Origin: Phycisphaerales bacterium UBA5793
GTDB lineage: Bacteria > Planctomycetota > Phycisphaerae > Phycisphaerales > UBA5793
Length of the DNA: 64,000 nt
Assembly (NCBI GenBank): GCA_002418285.1
Contig: DIDT01000049.1
Location: 1-64,000 of the forward strand
Reading direction: 5' to 3'
Each line of letters opens with the position of its first letter. The first letter of the stretch is position 1. Position numbers and translations under genes: made by a program. Shown piece by piece: positions 17,601 through 25,942 of this stretch. A model generated the notes under the pieces. The model did not search any database. It worked only from the letters and a program-made list of their open reading frames with translations, and was not told the origin of the DNA.

Positions 17601-18381
17601 TTGGATTCACTGCCACAGCCGTGTCGCCGAGCATGGTCTCGGGGCGTGTGGTGGCGACGGTGATGTGATCGATCGTGCTGCCGTCGGGCAGTTGCACCGG
17701 CTCGCCAATCAGCGGATAGCGCAAGTAGTAGAACTGCCCTTCGATTTCCTTGTCGAAGCACTCATCATCGGCCACGGCAGTGTGCAGGACGGGATCCCAA
17801 TTGACCAGGCGCTTGCCACGGTAGATCAGGCCATCCTTGAAGAGGCGGAAGAATGCCTCACGCACCGCGCGGGCGCACATGTCATCCATGGTGAAGCGCG
17901 TGCGATCCCAGTCGCACGAGCAGCCCATGAGCTTGAGCTGCTCGATGATGGTGGCTTCGTATTCGTCTTTCCACGCCTGGACCTTGGCGATGAACTGCTC
18001 GCGACCGTTTCCGCCTTCGGCTTCCAGTTTCTTGAAATCCTTAAGGGAAGGCTGGCCTTCGGCGATGAGGCGCTTGTCGACGACGGCCTGGGTCGCGATG
18101 CCGGCGTGATCGGTGCCGGGCATCCAGAGCGTGGGCCGCCCCTGCGCGCGGTAGAAACGGATCAGCACGTCCTGGAGCGTGTTGTTCAGCGCGTGGCCGA
18201 GGTGGAGGGCGGCGGTCACGTTGGGCGGCGGGATGACGATGCAATATGGCGGCGGACCGTCGATCTGCGGTTCGACGTGAAAGGGCTGCGCCGCGTCCCA
18301 CGCTGCCCGAACCTTGGGCTCTTCGACGGCGGGGTCATAGGATTTGGCCAGTTCCGCGGAATCGGGTTTCGTTTCGCCCAT
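14629..18381 (-). CDS. valS: Valyl-tRNA synthetase carrying an in-frame REP transposase and a second insertion
   Basis: This 1250-residue ValRS charges tRNA-Val with valine. The class I motifs are intact: HLGH at 60-63, WWGHRIPVW, DVLDTWFSSALWP, GRKMSKSLGNGVDP near 880, and a C-terminal coiled coil (LTRQKADLEKKISGLQGRL). Family length is about 900-950. The excess comes from two in-frame insertions. Residues about 436-627 are a whole HUH-type REP-associated transposase domain with its flanking REP sequences, inserted at the end of the editing-domain region. Residues about 665-781 are a lower-GC stretch with no recognisable domain, between HRIPVW and DPDVLDTW, where E. coli has a short linker. 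Both sites are variable loops in the family, so the enzyme may still fold. Start is the ATG at 18381; the open frame continues upstream but overlaps the divergent TPR gene. Confidence 0.92.
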   Translation of the reverse strand: MGETKPDSAELAKSYDPAVEEPKVRAAWDAAQPFHVEPQIDGPPPYCIVIPPPNVTAALHLGHALNNTLQDVLIRFYRAQGRPTLWMPGTDHAGIATQAVVDKRLIAEGQPSLKDFKKLEAEGGNGREQFIAKVQAWKDEYEATIIEQLKLMGCSCDWDRTRFTMDDMCARAVREAFFRLFKDGLIYRGKRLVNWDPVLHTAVADDECFDKEIEGQFYYLRYPLIGEPVQLPDGSTIDHITVATTRPETMLGDTAVAVNPKDPRAAALAGRNVKLPLVGREIPIVTDDYVVLPVSMGGDEKDPKAQFATGFLKVTPAHDPNDWEIGQRHNLEAVNIFAPDASVSDKHGWSDIGDAGFLVGLDRYEARKAIVKRFEETGVLVERKPYRHSVAHSDRSKAIIEPYLSDQWYVKVTDDRMRGNALRAMAAEQRSRDVTGGTAVSAVQTETRRGTAATSVSDDLTKRRRSLPHWQMGGQTYFVTFRTHSGVLDDAERQIVLKACLHWHGDRMQVHLVTVMPDHVHLLITPAMAGDESWHSLESLMHSIKSFSAHEIARIRGASGPVWQDEYFDRIVRDEPEFVEKFNYMLMNPVKTGLVGSAEEYRFTARPEMNGRDARSTGSGQALPWQGGLRFHPDRYAKTFENWHENIRDWCISRQLWWGHRIPVWHVLLETNWIGQQFGVGSKVSNDSCYVDCFAEALRKVALDASIEHEYEIRQHGVAQVFVCAQTRRAHEVLVAFEAYINQTSLKREGTGPVPEWPAHPQGLETCAESASRLWYYVIGFRQDPDVLDTWFSSALWPLSTMGWPDPESYDDTRSAGGKPNLLDFFNPTNVLCTAREIITLWVSRMVMFNLYFTQGTDKGQRLPFRDVFIHAMIQDGEGRKMSKSLGNGVDPRDIIRSKGADAMRFTLVQMTTQTQDVRMPVEYDESIGANTSPKFELGRRLSNKIWNATRFAIGILSTPADTSASSAQAIRLIDRWMLSRLARTLGEVEKSVHEYDFSVYAQQMYDLFWRDLCDWYLEAIKPTVREDATQQRVLRSALGAVHRMFHPIMPFVTEALHASIEALPVEPLEEIELPPSDLAATARWPIIPGTYVDEAAEAQFARVQELVSIIREMRSVQKVHDRRLITLHVADEATMELIESAQGVVEALAGLGKVTADPASGEGVTFLFGNREHLLTDLKDAIDVSADRERLTRQKADLEKKISGLQGRLSNKGYVEKAPARLVEETKQQLAESQAELDSIIQSLGKLDS
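16041..16388 (-). other. Low-GC unexplained insertion within valS
   Basis: About 116 codons lie between the ValRS blocks HRIPVWH and QDPDVLDTWF, where most family members have 25-45 residues. The stretch (for example CYVDCFAEALRK, VFVCAQTRRAHEVL, YINQTSLKREG) is visibly richer in A and T and uses codons unlike the flanking gene, yet has no stop or frameshift. I recognise no domain. It may be a foreign fragment or a lineage-specific loop. Confidence 0.55.
16531..16555 (+). repeat. REP palindrome at right end of RAYT unit
   Basis: The sequence GGTGGAACGGGCGTCTCGCC leads into CGTTC, forming a hairpin with arms GAACGGGCG and CGCCCGTTC and a TCT loop. It is followed outward by a second small palindrome around GGCAGGGCCTGCCC (16511-16524). 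The same GGTGGAACGG core occurs inverted at 17052-17076. Confidence 0.8.
17052..17076 (-). repeat. Inverted REP palindrome at left end of RAYT unit
   Basis: On the minus strand this reads GGTGGAACGGCCGTCTCGGC and then CGTTC, a hairpin with arms GAACGGCC and GGCCGTTC. It matches the right-end REP except for compensating changes in the stem, so pairing is kept. Inverted REPs flanking the gene are expected for a RAYT unit. Confidence 0.8.
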
Positions 18382-18436
18382 AAGGGCCGATTGTAGCCGA
18401 GCCGGTGAAAATGGCCGATGAATCAGGGACCCGCTC

Positions 18437-19504
18437 ATGAGTTCTGACCGACGCACCATCTTCACACTGGCTGTGCTCGCCGCGGTCCTGCTGGTCGGGT
18501 CGGGGCTGACTGTCTGGCTGCTGGGCGGTCCGCCGATCAATTCGCCGCAGCAGGCGGCTGCGAAGACGACGGAGCGGCTGGCGGCGATGAACGCCGGACT
18601 CGAAGCGGCAGCCCAGTACGTCAACACCGAGCACGATGAAGAGGCGGCCACGATCCTCGAGAAGCTGGCCGAAGAGTTCGCGGATGAGCCGCTGGTGTGG
18701 GAGCAACTGGCCGAGGTCCGCCTGCATCAGGGGCGCGACGCCGAGGCGTACGAGATGTTCCAGAAAGTGATCGATCTCGGCCGGGACAATCGAGATGTGC
18801 GCTTCAACGCCGGAATCGTCGCCGCCCGATTGAACAGGACGGATGAAGCAATCATCCACCTTCAGCAGGCGTGTCGCCTGGCGCCAAGGGACATTCAGGC
18901 GCCGCTTTACCTGGCGAACCTGTATCGCAAGACGCACGAGAACACCAAGGCGCAGGCGCAACTGCTCCACGTGATCGACATCGACCCGACAATACACGAG
19001 GCCTGGGGCGGGCTGGCGCAGATTGCGTACATCGAAAACAATCTGGACCTGGCGGAGCAACATCTCGCCAAGGCGCGGCAACTGGCGCCGCAGTTTGCCA
19101 CGTGGCAGGTTTTGCAGGCCAAGATCCTGCGCCGGCGCGGCAAGCCGGAGGCGGCAATCACGCTGCTGAGCGCGTTGCCCCCGGCGTCGCGCTACCAGCA
19201 GGAAGTCGTCGATGAAGTGGCGCAGTGCTGGGGCATGATGCTGATGCCTCTCAAAGCCGCGCAGGAGCACGTGGACTATCTCAATCGCCAGCCGGACGCT
19301 CTTGCGAGCGCCATTGCTGCGGCCCGGTATTTCCTGCAGGCCGGCGAGCGCGACCAGGCGAACTCCTGGCTGGTCTATGCCCAGAAGATTGATGCCCAGG
19401 CGCCGCAGGTGCTGGCCCTGGCCAAGCAACTCTCAGGTGATCCGCTCGATCAGGGTGACGATGAGCCTGAAACCGGGTCTGATGATCCATCTTCGGGCGG
19501 GTGA
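18437..19504 (+). CDS. Membrane-anchored TPR protein
   Basis: This 355-residue protein has an N-terminal membrane anchor (FTLAVLAAVLLVGSGLTVWLL) and then TPR-type helix pairs from about residue 50 onward; VWEQLAEVRLHQGRDAEAYEMF, DVRFNAGIVAARLNRTDEAI and EAWGGLAQIAYIENNLDLAEQ show the A/Y/G spacing. The C-terminus is acidic and low in complexity. It probably faces the periplasm as a protein-interaction scaffold; the partner is unknown. It diverges from valS with 55 bp between starts, so the two share a promoter region. Confidence 0.8.
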   Translation: MSSDRRTIFTLAVLAAVLLVGSGLTVWLLGGPPINSPQQAAAKTTERLAAMNAGLEAAAQYVNTEHDEEAATILEKLAEEFADEPLVWEQLAEVRLHQGRDAEAYEMFQKVIDLGRDNRDVRFNAGIVAARLNRTDEAIIHLQQACRLAPRDIQAPLYLANLYRKTHENTKAQAQLLHVIDIDPTIHEAWGGLAQIAYIENNLDLAEQHLAKARQLAPQFATWQVLQAKILRRRGKPEAAITLLSALPPASRYQQEVVDEVAQCWGMMLMPLKAAQEHVDYLNRQPDALASAIAAARYFLQAGERDQANSWLVYAQKIDAQAPQVLALAKQLSGDPLDQGDDEPETGSDDPSSGG

Positions 19505-19585
19505 GTCGGCCCGCTCAACGGCTATCATCCCGATCTGTATAAACTGATGTTTCTCAAGCGCATCCGATCGGGAGAATCCTGCATC

Positions 19586-21097
19586 ATGGCCAGCAAAGCC
19601 TACGACAAACTCGGCACCCTGCAACGCCAGACCATGCTTCTCGGCAGTGTGAACGAACTCGTCCACTGGGACCAGGAAACGCTCATGCCCAGTGGCGGAG
19701 CGAAGCTGCGCTCCGAGCAGTGTGCGCTGCTTTCCGGCCTGATTCACGAGCGATCCACAAGCAAGGAGATCGGCGAACTCATTGAGCAGTGCGCCGGTGA
19801 GGAGATCCCGAAGGACTCGATCGAATTCGCCAATATCCGCGAGTGGAGGCGCGACTACGAGCGCGAGCGCAAGCTGCCGCGCGAGCATGTCGAGGAACTC
19901 AGCCGCACGCGCTCGATCGCGCAGCAGGCGTGGCAGAAGGCCCGCAAGGAGTCGGACTTTTCCATCTTTGCTCCGCACCTCGAGAAAATGGTCGATCTGA
20001 CGCGCAAGAGTGCGAAGTACTACGGCTGGGCTGAGGGCGGCGAGCCGTATGACGCGCTGCTCGAAGGCTACGAACCCGGCGCCACGGCTGCGCAGATTGA
20101 GAAAATCTTCCAGCCGCTGCGCACGCGTCTGACCGCGCTGATCCATGACATCGCCAACAGCGGCGTGCGGCCGGATACGACGATCCACACAACCGAGGTG
20201 CCCAAGGCGCAGCAGGAGGCGTTCGTGCGCTTTGCGGCGTCGGCGATCGGGTTCCGCTTTGAAAACGGGCGGCTGGACGTTTCGGCTCATCCGTTCTGCT
20301 CGGGGCTCGGACCGGGCGACTGCCGCATGACGACGCGCTTCCACGCCAACAACGTGATGGACGCGCTGAGTTCGACGATGCATGAATCAGGTCATGGCAT
20401 CTACGAGCAGAATCTCAATAAGGAAGCGTTCGGCACGCCGTGCGGCAGTGCGGTGAGCCTGGGCATCCACGAAAGCCAGTCGCGCGGCTGGGAGAACATC
20501 GTCGGCCGCAGCCGGGCGTTCTGGGAGTGGTGCCTGCCGCACGCCAAGGATCTCATGCCCGAACTGATGGCGGAGCAGACGATCGATTCGGTGTATGCCG
20601 CGCAGAATATCGTCGAGCCGACGTACATCCGCGTTGAGGCTGATGAAGCCACGTACAACCTGCACATCATGCTGCGCTTCGAACTGGAGCGGGCGCTGAT
20701 TCGCGGCGATCTGAGCACCAAGGATGTGCCGCGCGAGTGGAACAAGCGATTCAAGGACTACCTCGGTATTGAGGTGGACAAGGACAGCAACGGCTGCCTG
20801 CAGGATGTGCACTGGTCATTCGGCCTGATGGGGTATTTCCCGACGTACACGCTGGGCAACCTCTACGCCTGCCAGTTCTTCGAGGCGGCCCGCGAACAAC
20901 TGGGCGATCTTGATGCGATGTTCCGCGAAGGTGAGTTCGAAACGCTGCGCAAGTGGCTGACCGAGAACATCCACCAGCACGGCCGGCGCTACTCGGCCGA
21001 CGAACTGTGTCAGCGGATCACCAGCAAGCCGCTCAGCGCCGATCCGCTCATGCGGCACCTGGAAGGCAAGCTGCGGCCGCTGTATGGGTTGGCATGA
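19586..21097 (+). CDS. M32 family metallocarboxypeptidase
   Basis: This 503-residue protein is a carboxypeptidase of the Taq type (M32), which removes C-terminal residues from peptides in the cytoplasm. The zinc motif HESGH is at 266-270 (in STMHESGHGIYEQN), with the family blocks DVSAHPFCSG, DCRMTTRF and GIHESQSRGWEN. Length is standard. ATG at 19586 is chosen with GGGAG upstream; the frame runs 13 codons further back without a better start. It lies 81 bp after the TPR gene. Confidence 0.93.
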   Translation: MASKAYDKLGTLQRQTMLLGSVNELVHWDQETLMPSGGAKLRSEQCALLSGLIHERSTSKEIGELIEQCAGEEIPKDSIEFANIREWRRDYERERKLPREHVEELSRTRSIAQQAWQKARKESDFSIFAPHLEKMVDLTRKSAKYYGWAEGGEPYDALLEGYEPGATAAQIEKIFQPLRTRLTALIHDIANSGVRPDTTIHTTEVPKAQQEAFVRFAASAIGFRFENGRLDVSAHPFCSGLGPGDCRMTTRFHANNVMDALSSTMHESGHGIYEQNLNKEAFGTPCGSAVSLGIHESQSRGWENIVGRSRAFWEWCLPHAKDLMPELMAEQTIDSVYAAQNIVEPTYIRVEADEATYNLHIMLRFELERALIRGDLSTKDVPREWNKRFKDYLGIEVDKDSNGCLQDVHWSFGLMGYFPTYTLGNLYACQFFEAAREQLGDLDAMFREGEFETLRKWLTENIHQHGRRYSADELCQRITSKPLSADPLMRHLEGKLRPLYGLA

Positions 21098-21131
21098 GGT
21101 CGGGCAGGCCAAGCGGGGTATGATTCCAGCG

Positions 21132-21608
21132 ATGCGAACAATAGGGTGGAATGTGGTGCGATTGACGGTGCTGGGCGTGACGGGCCTGCTCGCCACCGGT
21201 TGTGTCGAGCGGACCATCAGCATCACCTCCGAGCCGTCCGGCGCGCTGGTCTATCTCAATGATGAAGAGATTGGCCGCACACCGTGCGAAACCGCGTTCC
21301 TGCACTACGGCACTTACGACGTGCGCATCATCAAGGACGGCTACGAACCGTACATGGGCCCGCAGGAGGCGAAAGTGCCTCTGTATGACCTGCCCGGACC
21401 GGATCTTGTCGCGGACCTGCTGCCGGTGCGGATCAGGAGCCACCTCGACTGGCATTTCGTCCTCCGACCCGTTGTTGATGATGACCCCGCGATGATCGAC
21501 CGCGCCCGGCAGTTGCGCGAGCGGATGCATCGGACAATGGGCGATTCCGCACCGACCGAGGAAGCCACTCCGGCTGATTCACCTGCCCCGGTTGAGGGTG
21601 GAATCTGA
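21132..21608 (+). CDS. PEGA-domain lipoprotein
   Basis: This roughly 158-residue protein has a lipoprotein signal (TVLGVTGLLATGC) followed at once by a PEGA domain (TISITSEPSGALVYLNDEEIGRTPC, YDVRIIKDGYEP). PEGA domains are surface beta-sandwiches seen in envelope proteins of planctomycetes and others; function is usually unknown. The start could be the ATG at 21120 or at 21132; neither has a strong Shine-Dalgarno. It follows the M32 gene by 34 bp and may be co-transcribed. The tail is Pro/Ala/Glu-rich. Confidence 0.78.
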   Translation: MRTIGWNVVRLTVLGVTGLLATGCVERTISITSEPSGALVYLNDEEIGRTPCETAFLHYGTYDVRIIKDGYEPYMGPQEAKVPLYDLPGPDLVADLLPVRIRSHLDWHFVLRPVVDDDPAMIDRARQLRERMHRTMGDSAPTEEATPADSPAPVEGGI

Positions 21609-21800
21609 CTTTCCCGCTCGGGTCGGTCACCTCAATTGTGCCCATCGGGCTGCTACACGCCAAAAAGTCGAATACGCCGGTCGAGAAATGCGTCTAGTCT
21701 TCCTGAGCGGCCCTCCAGACGGGCCGAGAATAAACGCAGGGGCGGCGTTTGTCGCCTTTTCGTGGGAAGCAGCACGCTGAAGTCTGCGAGGAGTATTGCA

Positions 21801-22751
21801 ATGAAGTTCCATCGAGCGAAGGCGATTCTGGCCCTGGCCGTCACCTCAGCCCTGGTTGCGGGCGCGCTGGCCGATGCGCAGGATCCGTCATCATCCGAAC
21901 CGCCGATCAGGGTCAGCGCGGACCAGGCGATCAAGGAACTCATCGACATCAACGCCAAGCTCGCAGCCGACAACCAGCGGCTGACCGGCGAGAACCAGCG
22001 TCTCGCCGCGGAGATCGCGCGCGTGAAACTCGACATGGCCCGCATCCAGAAGGAGCGCGATGAGTATTCCAATTTCATCCGCGACCACGAGGCCTACGCG
22101 AACAACTACGAGCAGTACACCTTCTTCCGCGAGAAGGCGGAGCGCGAAGAGCGAGCGCGTCAGGCGGCCGAGGCGCAAGCGCGACGTGAGGCGGAGAAGC
22201 TGCGGCAACAACAGGAGCGTGAAGAGCGGATGCGCCAGCGCGGGGCTTCCGATGAATCGGACGACGACAGCGTGCTCTCCAAGCGCGTCGACGTGCTCCG
22301 CCGCGCCGGGTACACGCGTGTGGGTGATCGCGTCTTCGTGGGCGAGATGGGGTATTCCTACAAGACGGAGACGCGCGAAGAGATTCGTTACAGCCCGATC
22401 ATCGACTTCTGGTACGTCGATCGCGATGAGAAGGTCCTGTACAACGAGATGACCGTCTCGGGCAGCCTCATCCACGCCGGCATGGAGGAGCGCAACATCT
22501 CCGTCGCGTTTGCGTTCTTTGACGCCAGTGGCGCGCAAATCGGCACGACGACGGTGCGCGTCGAAGGCGCCAAGCCCGGCACGCCGTATCCATTCACCTC
22601 GGTCGTAACGATGGCGGGCAACCGGCCGTTCAAACGGTACTCGTCTTGGGTGCTCTTCGATGACCCCAGCCTACCGTCAACCGAAGGTCCGCAGGATGCG
22701 CCGGCCATGCAGCCGGCCACCCCGCAGGGCAATCCGCCGACAGATGGATGA
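21801..22751 (+). CDS. Secreted coiled-coil protein of unknown function
   Basis: This 316-residue protein has a signal peptide (ILALAVTSALVAGALADAQ), then two charged coiled-coil stretches (AADNQRLTGENQRLAAEIAR; REKAEREERARQAAEAQARR, about residues 50-155). A compact C-terminal domain of about 130 residues (RVGDRVFVGEMGYSYKTETR through RPFKRYSSWVLFDDP) follows; I do not recognise it, but it looks beta-rich. The tail is Pro/Gln-rich. ATG at 21801 has GAGGAG upstream; the frame before it is non-coding. About 190 bp without a gene precede it. Confidence 0.7.
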   Translation: MKFHRAKAILALAVTSALVAGALADAQDPSSSEPPIRVSADQAIKELIDINAKLAADNQRLTGENQRLAAEIARVKLDMARIQKERDEYSNFIRDHEAYANNYEQYTFFREKAEREERARQAAEAQARREAEKLRQQQEREERMRQRGASDESDDDSVLSKRVDVLRRAGYTRVGDRVFVGEMGYSYKTETREEIRYSPIIDFWYVDRDEKVLYNEMTVSGSLIHAGMEERNISVAFAFFDASGAQIGTTTVRVEGAKPGTPYPFTSVVTMAGNRPFKRYSSWVLFDDPSLPSTEGPQDAPAMQPATPQGNPPTDG

Positions 22752-22761
22752 TTCTCGCCCG

Positions 22762-23985
22762 CTACTTGCGCGCTATGGCAATGATGTCGCGATAGATGCC
22801 GGTGATCTGCGCTCGGTTGACAATGCGCGCGCCCGTGACGGCGTGGATCTGCCGTTCCAGTTCCGGCATGGTGTACTCGGTGAGGTGATACGTCGGGTCC
22901 GATGACCCGCCGAACTGCCAAGCGGGCGTTGATACGACGAGATGACCGCCTGGCTTGATCAGTCGAGCCGCCTCGCGCAGCACCGCTGTGGGGTTGGGCA
23001 GGTGCTCGATCACGTCAAACATGAAGACAGTCTGTACAGAGCCGTCATCCAGCGGCAATGGGCCATCGCCGATCTGCTCGAAGCGCGGCGAGGCTTTCGG
23101 GTACTCCTGCGTGCCGGTGGTCTTGCGGGCTTGATCGATTGCAGCCGATTCGGGATCGAAGCCGACGACGTCAACACCTTTGCTTGCGAGCAGGTGCGCG
23201 TACAGCCCGTCGCCGCAGCCGAGATCGACGGCGAGACCACCGGGCGTGAGGTTATCAATGATCTTCACAAGGTGATCGGCCCGCTGGCGGAACACCTCGA
23301 CTTCGGCGTAACTCTTCCAGTGCAGCGCGGGCCGCTGGTCGTATTTTTCAAAGGGCAGAGCTGCCCCCCACCATCGCGGATTCCAGAGCAGGCCGGTGCC
23401 GGCGTAAAGCTGCCGAACGGTGTCGAGATCGGCGCTGCGACGATCGAAGCCCCATCGCCTCTGAAACTCGACGTCGTATTCCGATTGAGTGGGCAGTGGC
23501 GTCGTATCAGTCACGATCACGTCGGGCACACAAAGGCAGCGCTTGCCAGCTTGGCGCACACGGAGCGACACATCGAGCAAAGCCAGTTCGCCGAGCGATT
23601 CATTGAGTCCGCCGATTTCATCCCAGGTCTTACGTTCGATGGCGACTACGCCGCCAGCGATCGCATCGACCTCTTCGGGAAAGCGAAACGCGTCCGCGGA
23701 AAGACCCTCGCCGAGGCTGTGGCAACCCTTGGGATGAACAACGAACTCACCCATCGAGACGAGTTTGCGATCAGCGCTGATGCGCTTGGCCCCGACGAGA
23801 CCGATGTTGGGGAGTTCGCGGAGATACTCCACCAGGCGATCGCGCCAATCAGTGGGAGCAGCGAGCGTTCCAGTCGCTTCCGCGCTGCGGATGATCATCA
23901 GATCGCGAGCCGCATCCTCATCAACGCACCAAGCAGGAGTCGGTGGGCTGACGAGGGGACGTGAGATAACTGGCATGCCGGGCAT
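22762..23985 (-). CDS. Fusion of glycosyltransferase-2 C-terminal half and SAM methyltransferase
   Basis: The first roughly 160 residues of this 407-residue protein resemble the acceptor half of a family 2 glycosyltransferase (FRFPEEVDAIAGGVVAIERK, DEIGGLNESLGELALLDVSL). The usual N-terminal nucleotide-sugar half with its DxD motif is missing. From about residue 230 there is a complete class I methyltransferase (LAVDLGCGDGLYAHLLA, VFMFDVIEHLPNP, RLIKPGGHLVVSTPAW). The methyltransferase is probably the active part, acting on a glycan or lipid-linked saccharide (inference). It could be a remnant of a longer bifunctional enzyme. The start is either ATG at 23985 or the one three codons on. Confidence 0.75.
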   Translation of the reverse strand: MPGMPVISRPLVSPPTPAWCVDEDAARDLMIIRSAEATGTLAAPTDWRDRLVEYLRELPNIGLVGAKRISADRKLVSMGEFVVHPKGCHSLGEGLSADAFRFPEEVDAIAGGVVAIERKTWDEIGGLNESLGELALLDVSLRVRQAGKRCLCVPDVIVTDTTPLPTQSEYDVEFQRRWGFDRRSADLDTVRQLYAGTGLLWNPRWWGAALPFEKYDQRPALHWKSYAEVEVFRQRADHLVKIIDNLTPGGLAVDLGCGDGLYAHLLASKGVDVVGFDPESAAIDQARKTTGTQEYPKASPRFEQIGDGPLPLDDGSVQTVFMFDVIEHLPNPTAVLREAARLIKPGGHLVVSTPAWQFGGSSDPTYHLTEYTMPELERQIHAVTGARIVNRAQITGIYRDIIAIARK

Positions 23986-24041
23986 ACAGCCGGTATCGGA
24001 TGGACGCCCTGATCGCGATGAATCCTCGCTTCCCCGCCCAA

Positions 24042-25739
24042 CTACTGGATTGGCACGACGTCACTCACGTTACAGGTGCTCAGGTCGATGAACTGGAGGA
24101 ATCTCCCGCAGGCGAACGACGGAACCATGGTATTGATGAGACGCCCACCCGTTCGGTCGTTTTGCCCTTTCCATGCGACGCGAATGCTCGCCGGGGCCAA
24201 GCCCAGTTCGGTGCCGGGGCAGGGGCGAAAACCTGGGATTCGCGCGGTGCCGGGCTCATCGGACACCAGGATGACACCGGGCCATCCGGGCGAGGCGTTG
24301 GCCCAGCCGATCCGTGCCGGTCCCGTTTCCGGGCAAGTCGTACGTGTGCGCAGATTGATCCCGGTCGAATTGTCGTGGAACTCATACGCCCCGAGATCGA
24401 CGATCGATCCGACGCCTTCACCCATATCGGGCATGCCCGGGTCATCGGCAAAGCGACCCAGGCCATCGAGATCCACCTTGTTTCCGATGGGCACAAGTGA
24501 GTTGTTGCCCGCGTCGATGCACGGACTGCCGTCGCCGAGGCGGTAATCGCCGCCCGGAACGTTGGCAAAGCGCGGGTCGATGTTGATGTTGCCCTCGCCG
24601 GGGTAAGGAGGTTGGGTGAACTCCGGGTAGCCGTATTGCACGTCCGACCACGTGACTGCCACATTTCCCCAGAAGGGGTCATAGTTCTCCTCATCGGAAC
24701 TGTTGAAGTAGACAACCACATTGGAAAGTGACGCAGAACCGTCCCACAGTACGACGGCGCCAGGGAGGTTTATTCCGAGCCAACTGCTGTACGCCACGTT
24801 GCCGACAATCGTGCAGTTGCTCACTATCGCGTCGCCGCCATTGACGAACAGGCCGGCTCCCATCGAGTCCGAACGATTGCCATGCAGCAGGCAATTGTCC
24901 AAGTGAACAGCCGAGTTGGACATGTACACACCGGCGCCGTCTCCACCGATATCGAAGTGGGCGTTGGCGCGGTTGTTGGCGATCACGCACTGACTCAGAC
25001 GGACGGTCGCATCCTTGAAGTACGCTCCGCCGCCATGCGCTACGCCATATTCACTGCCATCACCGGCGACGTTATCGCTCATCGTGCATCGCATCAGGAT
25101 CGCCGAGCCGCCGTCGATTGAGAGACCGCCGCCGCTAAACGTGTGGCCATCGTCATTCTCGCGCATGGCGCAGTCGCGCATGATTATGTTGGAGTCTCGG
25201 ACGCTGACGCCGCAGTGATACACATCGACACGATCAAAGATCGGCTCGCCGCGGAGCACATCAACGGCGAAGTTATGGCCGCTGATCTGCAGGTCAGCCA
25301 GTGTAGCGACGCTGTCGCGCAACGAAAGGGGAACATCTTCCACATTCAGTTCGCAATTGCGAATGGTCGGACTGCTGCCATCCACAACCACGCCCTGGAT
25401 GTATCCGAGATTCGCGACAAAGCCCTCGAAGATGCTCTGCGCCGTCTCGCCGGAGTGGAAGTAGACGAGCTGGGTTCCGCCGCGCGAGTCGTTGATGATC
25501 GCTTGTCCATTCTCACCGCGGACGGTGATCGCCTTGCCGGCAAAGTCGAGGTCGACGTTGCCCAATCCGGAGTAAGTTCCCGCCGCTACGAGTACGACGT
25601 CGTTGACGTGCGCGGCATCGATACCAGCCTGAATGGTCGGATAGTCGCCGGGCACGTGCCGGATCGTCTGCGCTGTGGCCACCTCGGTACCCAATGCCGC
25701 CGCCAACACCACAACAAGTGTGTCGTTTCGCCATCTCAT
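24042..25739 (-). CDS. Secreted right-handed beta-helix protein with Cys-rich C-terminal module
   Basis: This 565-residue protein has a signal peptide (VVVLAAALGTEVATAQ), then a parallel beta-helix domain of the pectin-lyase/NosD type, starting with HVPGDYPTIQAGIDAAHVND and continuing with short repeats such as GGGLSIDGGSAILMRCTMSD. A choice-of-anchor-like stretch ends in GDGSPCIDAGNNSLVP. Residues 469-565 are the shared C-terminal module with cysteines at 469, 507, 544 and 556 (FACGRFLQFIDLSTCNVSD). It is exported and probably at the cell surface. It is a close paralogue of the next leftward gene, 203 bp away. Confidence 0.85.
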   Translation of the reverse strand: MRWRNDTLVVVLAAALGTEVATAQTIRHVPGDYPTIQAGIDAAHVNDVVLVAAGTYSGLGNVDLDFAGKAITVRGENGQAIINDSRGGTQLVYFHSGETAQSIFEGFVANLGYIQGVVVDGSSPTIRNCELNVEDVPLSLRDSVATLADLQISGHNFAVDVLRGEPIFDRVDVYHCGVSVRDSNIIMRDCAMRENDDGHTFSGGGLSIDGGSAILMRCTMSDNVAGDGSEYGVAHGGGAYFKDATVRLSQCVIANNRANAHFDIGGDGAGVYMSNSAVHLDNCLLHGNRSDSMGAGLFVNGGDAIVSNCTIVGNVAYSSWLGINLPGAVVLWDGSASLSNVVVYFNSSDEENYDPFWGNVAVTWSDVQYGYPEFTQPPYPGEGNINIDPRFANVPGGDYRLGDGSPCIDAGNNSLVPIGNKVDLDGLGRFADDPGMPDMGEGVGSIVDLGAYEFHDNSTGINLRTRTTCPETGPARIGWANASPGWPGVILVSDEPGTARIPGFRPCPGTELGLAPASIRVAWKGQNDRTGGRLINTMVPSFACGRFLQFIDLSTCNVSDVVPIQ

Positions 25740-25942
25740 GTTTCACCATCCTTCTCGGAATCACGAACGAACCCAGCAAGAATGTACGGACGGCTCGCCC
25801 TCAGGTGGCCGCGAAACAATCGCCCTCCCGAAATTCAGGGTCGAAGGCGTAAGGAAATCACCGCTCAGCCGATTCAATAGCACGAGTCGATTTGACCTGA
25901 TACCCACCGATTCGCGCACGTGCGACCTCAGACAACCGGTTG

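Noticed and set aside
16732..18396. A 554-codon plus-strand frame opposite valS
   Set aside because: Shadow of the synthetase; no domain, and the minus-strand product has all class I motifs.
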